Of a DNA stretch of 64,000 nt, positions 21,851 to 38,196 are shown piece after piece. The notes below the pieces were generated by a model. That model was not told the DNA's origin and did not search any database. It saw only the letters and a list, made by a program, of their open reading frames with translations. How positions within the stretch are numbered: position 1 is the stretch's first letter; each line of letters begins with the position of its first letter. Both the position numbers and the translations under genes were made by a program. Location: assembly GCA_021399435.1 (NCBI GenBank), contig JAJTUP010000005.1, positions 248,001-312,000 on the forward strand, read 5' to 3'. The stretch is from Diaporthe sp. PMI_573 (Eukaryota > Ascomycota > Sordariomycetes > Diaporthales > Diaporthaceae).

Positions 21851-24164
21851 ATGGCAGAAAACAACCGGCCTGTCGTGGTCAGACCCACGCTCTTGACAAA
21901 CAGCGCCGCCGAGTTCGTCGAGAATCACATCGACTCGGCCCTTGAAATGGAAATCTCGGGAAGGGCCCAGGCTGAGTTCATACCTGAGCATGACCGCTTC
22001 GAGATGCTAAACAGTATCACCGCGTGAGTTTCGTGTTGCCAATAACATCGTACTCAATTTGCAGCAGGATTCACCTGCTATTCTGACCTTGCACATTAGG
22101 GTTGACTTTTATCAAGAATCGAGAAAGAGAATCAAACAATTCGAGGAAACTCTCGACCGATTCTCAAAGACGCTCGAAAAGCACGACTTAGCCAAGAAAA
22201 TAGACATCACATTGAAAAAGCCGAGCGAATACAATCTGAAGGACGTGATTCAAATCGCTGATAAGATCTCCGAGAGACATAAGCAGGCGGATGATGTCAA
22301 AAGCTGCACCGGAGCAATTCGCAAGTGCTTCCGCTTCGTCGGCAAGAATGCAAGCCCTCTCCAGTGCTTGCTCAACTTTGTGCCCAATGATTCGTATGGA
22401 TCTGTCATATCTGGAGGCTTCACTGTGATCTTGGCCGTGAGTTTGCTTGTTTCAAGTCTTCCCACCAAAGTATTGCACAAAGGACTGACAAGTCTGGTGT
22501 GAGGCTGCTGAACGAGTCGAGTCCCTCCGCGAAAGCATATACGCTGCGCTTGAGCAAATACCCAAGAAGCTCCGAATCGTCCAAGCGTTGAGCGATGTAC
22601 ACTATAGATCACAGAACCTCTACCTAGCTGCGGACTCGGTGTTTGTCTGCCTGTTCAAAGTCCTTGAAAGAATTGTGGAGGAATTATCAAAGAACATCGC
22701 AAGTACGTGATAATACCTCCAGCCTATTTAGGGTGCAATTTGAGTATCCAAGACTACTGACGAGCAACTTAGAGAAGGGTTTCAAAGCTGTGATGAAGGG
22801 GAAAGCCTACGGTAGGGAGATTGACGAAGCCCTAAAAGGTCTCGAAGAGGCCTTGGGACATTTCAAGGAAGAGGCATATATTTGCAGTGAGCAGAGATTG
22901 GGAAGGCTGGAGGAGCATATGCTTTCAGTCAAGAAAACTTTGGCACGACTTGAGGGCAATCAGCAGGAGGCGCGTAGAGCTAGCGAAGACCGAGGGATAC
23001 ATGGACCTGCCAGCACAGAGATCCGAAGAGAGCAAGCGACATTGGGCGTGCTGAACAAGACATACAAACTTTTGACCAGCAGCGAAGTATTCGACGTCCG
23101 CACCGGTGGAGGTAAGCCGACCATACGTCAAATTTGAACTGAGTAGATCCTGATTATCTGAAATAGCTCGCAAGCCGGAATACCTCCTCGCCCAAGGCAC
23201 CGACCCGCCTGTAGTAATATTATCCAGATCAGTCACGCCCGAGCCCACACCAAAGTTCAACAAAAAGGCCGTGAAGCAATGGTCGGCACGGCTCCCCGTC
23301 GACTTCGTCTCAGCAGCCGCGAAGGACATCAGCTCGTCACTCAAGCCCAACCTGCACCCAACGCAAGAAAACCAAGTCCAGTACATCATGACATCAGAGG
23401 AGCTCCTGAACTGGCTCGAGAAGCCCAAGTCCGGCCTCCTCGTCATCCAGGCCGAGACCGCGCCGCAGACACAGGCCAACGCTATCTCGCTCTCGTCCGC
23501 GTTCCTGGCGCAGAGCCTACGGGAGAGTCACGGTAGCCCCGTGTTATACCACTCCTGCGGACTACGCACCGAAGAGGGCCCGATCGGTGCCGAGACTTCG
23601 GGGAGCATCGCCCTCATCAATAGCCTCAACTCGCAACTTGCGCGTCAGCTTCGGAGCCACACAGATCTATCATTCCTCGGGACAGACAAATACCGCAAGA
23701 GAAGCCAGACACACCTCCGTCCCGCACTGAAGCTACTAAAACGCCTAGTCACCGAGGTCCCAGAAAACGAATCCCTCTTCATCATAATCGACTCGCTATC
23801 ACGGCTGAGCGGCAGCGACGCAGAAAGCGAAGCCAAGGCCATCAAAACTATTTCCCGGCTCGTCGACCAGTCAACGGACCAGGGACCAATAGTCAAGATC
23901 CTGATGACGGACCTCCTCCCCGAGCACAGGCTGGTGCACCAGCAAGCGGCGGCTGGCGGCGACGAGCTGTACGTGCCGGACCGCGTCGACGTGGGCGGCC
24001 ACGGGCTTAACACCGAGTACCTGCGCGAGGTGTCTGGGGCCTCTATCGGGAGGTTCGAGGCGCGCCGCCGTGCGGGTCGATCTCCTAGCGGTTCTGGGGA
24101 CTCTAGCAAGGAGTCGGGTAGCTCTGATAGCGACGTTGACACCTCTGACGACGAGAGTGACTAG
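21851..24164 (+). CDS. DUF7708-type STAND-like protein with degenerate P-loop (681 aa)
   Basis: Exons are 21851-22023, 22100-22436, 22504-22702, 22773-23111 and 23167-24164, all with GTRNGN donors and AG acceptors, giving 681 aa. The ATG is in a good context (CTAAACATGGC). Residues about 55-200 resemble DUF7708, a helical N-terminal domain of fungal NACHT/NLR-like proteins (VPNDSYGSVISGGFTVILAA). A helical, coiled-coil-prone part follows (230-335). At 421-565 the NTPase layout is recognisable: EELLNWLEKPKSGLLVIQ is where NACHT proteins have WL...SGxxWIxGKPGSGKS, but here AETAPQTQA replaces the GxxGxGK[ST] loop. LFIIIDSLSR stands in for Walker B with the second acid missing. The protein should not hydrolyse ATP. 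No WD, ankyrin or TPR repeats follow. The C terminus is a Ser/Asp-rich acidic tail (about 652-681), echoing the divergent neighbour. Confidence 0.8.
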
Positions 24165-27100
24165 ATTTTGAATGTTGAAAGATGAATTAGGGATTGGACG
24201 TTTGTCAGCGAGGGTATCAATGTTGAAAAAACGTTGAACGTCACATGGAAGCTGGACAATGAATACGGCTAGTAACTCACATATTACTTATCTTCCTGCA
24301 CAGCGAAATTCACTGTAATTGTCTATAAAATGTATTGTCCCTTGTTCTACTAAGGCACTCATTGTCGTTCCGGCTGTTGGAACAACTCAAAGAATACATT
24401 TAGTCTATACTGTTTATCTTCAGCTATGTCTACTCAATTCTATGCTTGCGAGGAGGGCACAGTAGCTATCTATCAGCACTCTTGGCCTTCCCGCTGTGTT
24501 GGGAGCAGCCTGCCCAAAGAGGGCTCCCTGGATGTTCTCCTTGGGCCCTGCGGTGCAAGAAATTGCAAGTCAACGAGAATGTCTCTAAAAGTTGAAGCTC
24601 GCCCCTGGATAGGCGAGGTTGCACAGCGGGAACTGCCTGAGCCGAGGTTACCGAGACAGAGACTCCAACTCCGACGCGGACTTCAGGAAAGCCTGATGCA
24701 GTTGTGGCTGGATCGAGTCAGTCGCAGCGAGAGGGCGGTCTGCCCGACGGCGAAAGCAGAAAGAAGAAAAAACAATTTCACAAACAAGACAGGCCGACCT
24801 GAGTGAATCATGCGGTGACGTCTTCACCTCGGGGGCGGGCCTCGCATCTCGTGGCTCGTCTCGTGATCTCCCATGTCGCACCCCTAAGATATGTCTCAGG
24901 TCAGGAGACCGCACGGGAGAGAGCCCCCCCCCCACGCTGGAGAGGAGCATCGTTATCTGATGCTTATGGAATCATGTGATGACAGACTCTTGGTCTCTGA
25001 TGCATACGCAGTAGCGTATGCAGTGTAGCCAGCAACGCAAAAGCCGACAGCGGACTCGCGGAAGAAAAAGAGCTAGACGAACGCTGGCGGTTACGGTTAT
25101 ACTTGCATGTCGCGTCCTACACGTGTGACCGTTGAATGAGCTGGCCGATGAGGTGGAACCCAATAACTAGGAGGGCAGTGGCCACCGGTTTGTAGACTAT
25201 TGTACCGCAAGGGTTTTTTTATCTGTTCGAGATTTGCGAGATCTGGCTATTTTCTTGGCGCGGTGTGCTCATGAAAGTCTGGCCTTGAAATAAATGCCCG
25301 GATGTGGCAGCCCCAACCACCACAAGGAGATGCGGCATGACGAACGGTGTGGAATGGGACTGGATCGGATTGCTGACTGTTTGGTCTGCGCCGATAGACG
25401 GTGTGTGTGTAAGTCATGATGGTGTTGTTGGGAATGCCTGCTATAGCTTGCTTATTATGCAAGTAAGTGTACTGCCCTGCCCCCCATCCATCGTGCGTCC
25501 TGGGTGGGCTGCGTGGGGTCAGCCAGCCCATCTGCGGTCTGAAATCGCAGGGTCGCAGTGGAGGTGGGGCCATGGCTTGTTGGATGACAGGCCCGATGGT
25601 GTCAGGGAGCCCGCGGTACCACGATGAGGTCATTTTAGTGGGCGTGCCAGCAGCCCGGCCTTTTTCCTGATCTTGGTTGGGCCGGCTGGCGGTTTTTTGG
25701 TGCGCCCTTTTAAGGTTATCCCGGATATCTCGAGCGTGCGGGCGGGACTGATCGGTTGGGACTGACATGTGTTAGAGATGATCTTCATGATGAGCTCACA
25801 GTCTTATTACAAAGGAAGAAAGGCTATTGAATACATAGCCGTACCTGGCGTGAGACAGCACTAGCCATCTTACCCGCCTGACAAACCTAACAAAGTCCGT
25901 CCTCTCCCAGATACGGTGTGGGCATGGCTTGCGATTCTGACTTGTGCACTTGCCCAATTCGGCAACCCGCCGCCCTGGGGAATAAGCTGCGATGTTTATG
26001 GGCAGCAGCATGGATGAGCAACTGGTGGAGGAGGGGAACCACGGGCGACGGCAGGACAATCTGGCAGGCGGTTGTGTTACCAGTTCACAGGGCCCTCCTT
26101 GATTGCCACGAACGGTGAGCAGCTTTCCTCCTGCACGCTAATCATCAAGCGCCAGCACGCCGACTTGTCAATGTTGTTGTTTTGATTGTTTGTGTGACCC
26201 TGGATTTATTGTCCGTCGCGCCCTGGGCGCTGGCAGACACACAAGCTCGAGGTGTTTGGGCGGCGGCATCTGTGTGGGAGTGCCAGATAAGACTGGACGG
26301 GATTTGGATTGGGAGTCGGGACTTGTGACGATTGACGGTTGACGACGATGGGTGGAAATGGATTGGGCAGCCGGTGTCAAGCTCGATTGGGAAGGAATGG
26401 CATGGCACACATGCTGGGCAGGAGCTGCCCCTCCACACACGCCTGCCACGATGGGATTCTGGCGGGATTCTGGCGGGCTCTAAAACCAGGCGAGAGTAGT
26501 TTAATAATCTTTTTTATTTGCCAGACATATCATATCTCCTTCTTTGCCCCTCCCCTCAGCAAGTCTTCCTGTTGCGCCCGGCATCGTTATCATGTCAGCC
26601 TCTTCTTGTCGGTCCTACTGTTACCTTCATCGCAGCAGTCGACCTTGACGTGCATGTCAGCCCGCCCGATACCACCGACAATTCCCCCTCCACACTTGGC
26701 GAACTGCGACGCGATTTCGATCCCCGGAGCTCCCTCACGGACCATCAGCAACAACCCACACTGATCCCCGACCACCAGCTCCAAATTGCTTCGAGGTTGT
26801 TTGTGTTTGACGAGAAAAGAAGGACTCCCAAAGTCCTGCTCGGCCTGTTTGACATATCTCGACCAAATATCTATTCTGCCTCCTGTCTGGCTCGCTTTGC
26901 CAAACACACACCACCCACCACGACCCTGAACGACTGGACATCCTCGCTCCCCTGCGGTTGCGTCACCACCAAGGAGCTTTGGCCCCGACCCACCGCTCTT
27001 CGGGTAGCCACGCCGCCGAATCGATCGTGCGCTGCACAAACCGGAGGAACCAGAGGGCAGAGCAGCGCCCCAAATCGTGCACCTTCTTCGTCTCCAAACT

Positions 27101-28119
27101 GCTTTGTTGCCTGACCTGCTATCGCCATTGTTTTGTTGATATTCACGCTCTACTAAGCTCCCACGGACGGACTCGGACCAGCGCCCCAGCCCCATCAATT
27201 TACACATCGTATCTAGTACACACACAGCATCTAGACCATCTACCCGCCGCGCCAATCCAGGCCAAGGCCATCCAGGTCTAATCAATCAGCTCGATCCCGG
27301 CCTGCTCTCTCCCGTGCAACAGGTCAAGCCCGCAGTTCCCCAGATAAATCCTTCGCGGCCCAGCAACCCTGCAAAAAGGGTCAACAACCTTGGAAGGTGG
27401 AGGAGACACAAGAGGAAAAAAAGCCCAGCCCAACCAGGGGACCCAGCCCCTCCTCCAGATCAAGATTGTGTGTGTGGCCAAGAGAGGCAAGGAGAAAATA
27501 GAAGATCAGCCTGACGCGACCCGCCGTGCAGCCGCAGCGGTTGCCCCTCGACACGAGCAGCAGGAGCAGGCACATCCATCCAGACAGGACAGGACCAAAA
27601 TAATAAAGCTCGGATTGATCGCCAATCGCAATCGCGCGCCCCCTGCCACTTACGCCAGCGCTGCCCATTTTCATTTTACTGTACTAGCAGCATCGGCGGC
27701 AGCAACCAGCATTGTCATCATCAACATCGTTATCATTGCCATCCACTGCAGCTCAGCGCCAGCGTTTTGCATGTTCGCATCAGCATATACCAATCCTATC
27801 TTACCTTTTCAGCTCGACAAAAACTTCTCTTCTCAAAAAATCGACCCGGCGCAACAATACCAGCCCCAGCATCAACTACAAAACCCGGACCAGAGATAAC
27901 CTTTCTTCCACGTCAAAGACCTGCCATATTTAACAAGCTGTGAAACATTGGGGGCAACAAGACCGAGACATCCTCACACAACACCACAAACAGCGCCCGC
28001 GGCCGTCTCTGCTCCAATCCCAGAGCCAGCCAGGCGTTGACGAAGCTACGAAGCTCTATACACCCCGCCCTCTCCTTATAATCCTACCCCGCGACCGACT
28101 TATAGATAAACAACCGACC
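24165..28119. other. Long gene-poor region ending in the SRPK leader
   Basis: Nearly 4 kb without a supported gene. Frames at 24426-24806 (+) and 25247-25768 (-) are long but show no domain, signal peptide or splice logic. From about 26500 the sequence becomes pyrimidine- and CA-rich with many CAAC/CCAC runs, and continues so up to the SRPK start at 28120. I read this as a transcribed leader of up to 1.6 kb with several upstream ATGs. A C-run lies near 24924. Confidence 0.45.
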
Positions 28120-33763
<5,644 letters not shown>

Positions 33764-35848
33764 GGGCCGTCTCTTAGGGATGGGCTCGACTACCTGCTGC
33801 CCCGTCGCAGTGCGCCTGGCCAGGCCGAGGCTGAGGCTGACGACGGTGATGATGAAGAAAGAGAGAGCGATGATGACCAACAAGATGGTGGCGCAAGTCT
33901 CTGGGTTGACGAGGCTACTGGTGACGCCGATGATGATGAGCACAGTTTAGGCTCTGGGGAAGAAGCTAGGATTACAAGTCATGATGGGGGGTCTGACGGA
34001 GACGACGACAGACGAGTTGGAAGAGGAGGTGGAGGAGGAGGAGGGATCACGTTCACCGGGGTCGACCCGTGGCCCTTGCCCTGAATAGACAAACAAAGAA
34101 AGATGAACAAGAAGCCAAGAAGAGAGAGAGACAGCGAGAGAGAGACACACACATTAAGAGCTGCAAACTCGAGAAGTTGAGCAAGCGTTCTTTGCTCATG
34201 GGGTAGGATGGTCGACGAAAGGAAACGCAAACTTTCGATGTGATTGATGCCGACCTGACTGAATTTTGTGTCTCTCTTGAAGCGAAGCAGGTGAACGAAC
34301 ACACGCACAGGCCACGGGGGAGAAGCTGTTATGGTGTGGTGTGGGTGAGGCGGGGCGGGGCGGGACGGGCGCGGGACCCTTTGGGAGGGGGGCGGGAAGA
34401 ACATGTCAGGTAAGGGGGAGGGGGATGGGGTCATTGTGGTGCTGTTGTGACTGCGAAGAACTCTCGGCCTCATTGTTACTTGTGCCGTCTTCGCCTCGGC
34501 CGAGACACATGGGTGGGTGTTGGGTACATTACTGCTTCTCTCTTCCTCTCTCGCCCCCCCCCCTTTCCTCGATGGCGAGGTGGGTACTTACCACGGGATG
34601 ACTGGCCCCTCCTTTGTGGGCCGGATTTTGACGGACGGTAAACGAATGGGGGAAGAAGAAGAAGACCTCGGGAAGCAGCATCATCGTGTATGGAGTTGGA
34701 TGGGAGTTGGATGGGGATGGGATGGGATGGGATGGATGGGGATCATGGAGTCAACAAACAAACAAACAAACAAACAATAACAGAATCCACACATATATCA
34801 CATCACATCACATCATGTTATATTATATTATAGGATAGTATAAATAAATCAATCCACAATACAGTATAGTATAATGACGCTCGCGCGAAGCTGGGGTTTA
34901 CTTGGGAGAGTGTTCTTGACTTGACTCCTTGCTCTGTCCACGTACAAGTGATGGTGGTGAACCGTTGTCCGTCCGCCCCATTACGCATCCTTGGGCGGCT
35001 TCCTTCCTTCTTTGCCTAGGTAGACAAGTGTGCCGGCCCGTGGTGATTGTCCGATGCTGTTGCTGGGCGGAGGGAGGAGATGAAAGAAAGGCACCAAGGA
35101 AGGAAGGAAGGAACGTGGTTGGTTGGTTGGGTTAGTGGGAGGGAGGGACATCACTCGCTGGTATCTGATCTGTGTACTGACGCATCTACTCGGTTGTCGT
35201 GCTACTTGAGCCAGTATCCCGCAGAGGAAAAATGTATACAGCTCGAAATCTGGGGAGGAAAGCAGGGGTTGTGAGATGGCAATCTTTGCAGATCAGACTT
35301 GCAGAGTGGAGGAAAGGGGCATCTCATTGCATCTGGACTGATCCATCTAGCCCCCTCACTCGTTATCTGCATATTTAATACTACGCTTTCGTCTTTTCTT
35401 TCGTGGCGATGGGAACATGACAGAGAGCCAAACCCTGGCACTGCACGTATCTCGATGGACCGACCGAGTAATCCGGCCCGATCAAGCGATCGCTTCTGCG
35501 CAGGTACGTGCGTGCGTGTGCGCGTTCCTTGGTCAAGTTTTGGTTCACCGGAATTCATATTGTTGACCATCCATATTTAATGCATTATGCCAACTCCCCC
35601 CACCCCCGCCGGCAGCCCCTTCTCTTCACCGCGCCATGAGTTCGAAATCTTCCAAGGACTGGGCAGTCAAGTCCATCTAGACACCGTCCAAGAAACCAGC
35701 AGCCGACCGAAAATAAAGCCCGCACACGACGCAGACCAAGCGCCGCGCCCTGGCAACCCTTATTTGACCACCTCACCTCATCTCTCCCCCCCCCCCAACA
35801 GGCCACCCAACCTCCAGATACAAGAAGAAGAAGAAAGAAGACGCAAAA
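33764..35848. other. Intergenic region between SRPK and SPN1/IWS1 3' ends
   Basis: The two neighbours converge, so this should hold only 3' ends and spacer. Long frames on the minus strand near 33979-34473 encode low-complexity Pro/Ser sequence and I reject them. Purine-rich AGAGAGAGAC tracts lie near 34120-34150, and a dense microsatellite block at 34691-34815. Confidence 0.5.
34691..34815 (+). repeat. Compound microsatellite: GGATG, AACA and ATCAC arrays
   Basis: Three simple repeats follow each other: imperfect GGATG/GGGAT units (34691-34743), about six AACA units (34753-34778), and CATCA/CACAT units (34798-34815), followed by TATTATATTATA. The stretch is non-coding and should be length-polymorphic between strains. 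Confidence 0.85.
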
Positions 35849-37356
35849 TTAGTTGCCCTTCTTCTTCCCCTGCGTGATCTTCCTAAACGCCTGGTCGGTG
35901 CCCGCGCCCACGGGCCTGAGGTTTGGGTCGCCGCCGCCGCCGCTGCCGAGCTGCGAGATGGGCGCGATGGTGTAGGAGACGGGCATCCCCGCCGGCCTGG
36001 CACGGTTGGGGTTCGCGCGCACGGGTTCCAGGGCGGCGGCGCGCTTGGCCGCCAGCCTCTCGGATACGGAGGACATCTTCTTGCCGTTGGCGTTTGTACC
36101 GCCCGGGCGGTGGGCGAGGGACTGCTGTGAGGAGGACGGGCCGAGCTGGGAGCCTGGGCCTCTGTACTTGAGGGAGCTGTAGTAACGGGGGTGATTTGGT
36201 TAGTGCGCAGCTTTTCACGGGGGTGTGTGTGGGGCGACGTACTCTGGATCTATGTACCGCGCCTCGATCTGCCTCTTCTTGTAGTCGTCGGTCCGCTGGA
36301 GGATGGGCCTGCTCCACTCGCCCATGAGGCGCTCGGCCATGCGCTTGATCTCGGGCTGGGCGCGCTTGGTCTTTGTGTAGAAGAGGACGACCTGGCCGAT
36401 GCCGCTGGACAGCAGGGCCTCCTTCTCGACGGGCATCCTGGTCAGGGCGGTGAAGATCTCGCGCTGGATGTTGTAGGCGGGCAGGCTGCCGTCGGCGCCC
36501 AGGGGCTCGAGGAAGTACTTGACGGCCTGGAGGAAGTTGGTCTCCGGGTCCAGGATGGCGTGCTGGATGTTCTGCCGGTTCAGGAGCGTCATGACCTCGG
36601 GCAGGAGCTTGATCTTGGCCACGGCCGCGCGGTCCTGCTCGCGCGCCAGGTTGTCCTCCCGGCACGCCGTCTCCATCCTGACCTTGAGGTCCGCGATGAT
36701 GTCGTCGAGCTCCTCTTCCAGGTCCTGCGAGGTGTGGTGTTAGCAATGTGATTCTTCTCCCCCCTCCACGAATCTGCGTGGTGTGTTGTGTGTTGTGTGT
36801 GGGGCTTGTAACGACATACCACCTCGTCCTTCTTGGTACGCCTCTTGCTGCTCTTCCCCTTGACGGCGGCGTCCATCGCCTTCTCGATCGCCCTCGCCCG
36901 CCTCTGCTCGGGCGTCAGGTGCTCGTCGTTCTCGGGCTCTGGCGTCGGCCGCTTGGACGAGCGGGCCTTTGACTTCTTCTCGCCGCCCGCCGCGGCGCCC
37001 GGCCGCCGCCTCTTGCCCTCGATGATGGTCCCGTCGGCGGCGCTGACCTCGTCGCCGTCCTCGGTGCGCCTCTTCTTGGGCCTCCTGCCCTCCTTGGGCC
37101 TCTTTGTCGTCTCGCCCTCGGCGCGCTTCCGCTTCGTGGCCTTGAGCGACTTGGCGACGTCCTCGTCGATGTCGACGGGCCGCTGCTCGATGGTGGCCTT
37201 TGTGGGGTCGTATTCTTCGAGGTCGATGTCGCCGACTTCGGATAGGATGTCCGAGTCGCGGTCAGACATGTCGTCGGCGGCGTTGCCTGCTGCTTGGACC
37301 TCGTCCTCAGGCTCGGCTGACGCCTGGCGGGAGTCGTTGTCCTCGATGTCGGACAT
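35849..37356 (-). CDS. SPN1: Transcription elongation factor SPN1/IWS1 (448 aa)
   Basis: Exons (minus strand) are 36820-37356, 36243-36724 and 35849-36176. Donors are GTATGT and GTACGT; the frame runs through to 448 aa. Residues 1-180 are acidic and then strongly basic (KRKRAEGETTKRPKEGRRPK), the usual disordered IWS1 N terminus with probable nuclear signals. Residues about 215-325 form the conserved TFIIS N-terminal (LW/TFIIN) domain: LLPEVMTLLNRQNIQHAILD, then FLQAVKYFLEPLGADGSLPA and MAERLMGEWSRPIL. Spn1/Iws1 binds Spt6 and travels with RNA polymerase II, linking elongation to chromatin and mRNA processing. The C terminus (SSVSERLAAKRAAA and ITQGKKKGN) matches ascomycete orthologs as I know them. 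It is divergent from the BRL1/BRR6 gene. The start is the first ATG of the frame. Confidence 0.93.
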
Positions 37357-38196
37357 TGTGTCTTTGTCTTGTTGGTTGAGGGGGCGTGGACCAGACGAGA
37401 CGGTGGTGCGGGAGGTGTCGCCGGTTTTTGGAAGCTGCAATGGTAAGGTTGATCTGGGTGTTTGAGACTCGTTCTAGTTGACAGAGAGAAAGGAGCCAAG
37501 GATGGAGAGGATGTTCACGGTCGGGAGAGGTGGGCACTGGTGGAGTCAGGTTTGGTCTGCCGTTGTTTGGGTGTCTACTGTGGAAGTACAGTTCGACGGC
37601 TGTGAATTGCCAAACGGGCAATTAATCCTTTGACTTTTTGCTGCTGCTGCTGCAGCTGCTACAGTTAGGTACGGGCTGGCTCTAGTTGATTAGCTTCTGG
37701 GTCTGGAGGCTGAATGTGGTGAGCAAGGCCCGTGCACCAAGCAGGGGATGACAGCCAGGGTGCACCCAAGTACCCTTGTATCTTGGGTAGCTAGGATGTT
37801 GCTGCTGACTGAGCCTGTCCCCCTGGACCGACCTGGCCCGTTTTCGCTACTGGACCGGCTTCTGGCTCCAGTCAAAGGACGCTAGCGGACGACGTTTCTC
37901 TTGTTTATTGTTGACATGACTGCACAGCTGCAGAAGCTTTGCAGGTTGCCATCCACAACGTCCATCGCCCACCCCTCTCTTCGGCCCCCTTTGGACAACA
38001 CGACCGCACCGTCGCACTCGTGCTCTCTTCCGACCGTACCTAGCTTTTCGCTTTTAAAGACCCACCGGTGCCCGCTTCTTTGCGCATGGGGGCTGCATCC
38101 CATCATCACTCCTCCGTTCTGCTGCAGTTGACCGAACGACCCTGCTCTGCTGAACCTGCAACAAGATTTCGCATTCCATAGCCAACCCGCCTCATC
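37357..38196. promoter_or_regulatory. Divergent promoter region of SPN1/IWS1 and BRL1/BRR6
   Basis: The 840 bases separate two divergently transcribed nuclear genes. It contains a short CTG repeat (TGCTGCTGCTGCTGCAGCTG near 37640) and CT-rich leader sequence before each start. No TATA box is evident. Confidence 0.5.

Noticed and set aside
24426..24806. 126-codon plus-strand frame starting with ATG
   Set aside because: No domain, signal peptide, membrane segment or plausible splice partners; composition changes along its length as in random sequence.
25247..25768. Minus-strand frame of about 170 codons, Pro/Arg-rich
   Set aside because: Low-complexity product with no recognisable family and no transcript-like features; likely chance in G/C-rich DNA.
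33979..34473. Minus-strand Pro/Ser-rich frame of 164 codons
   Set aside because: Composed of simple-sequence tracts; ends in poly-Pro and Ser runs and has no conserved segment.
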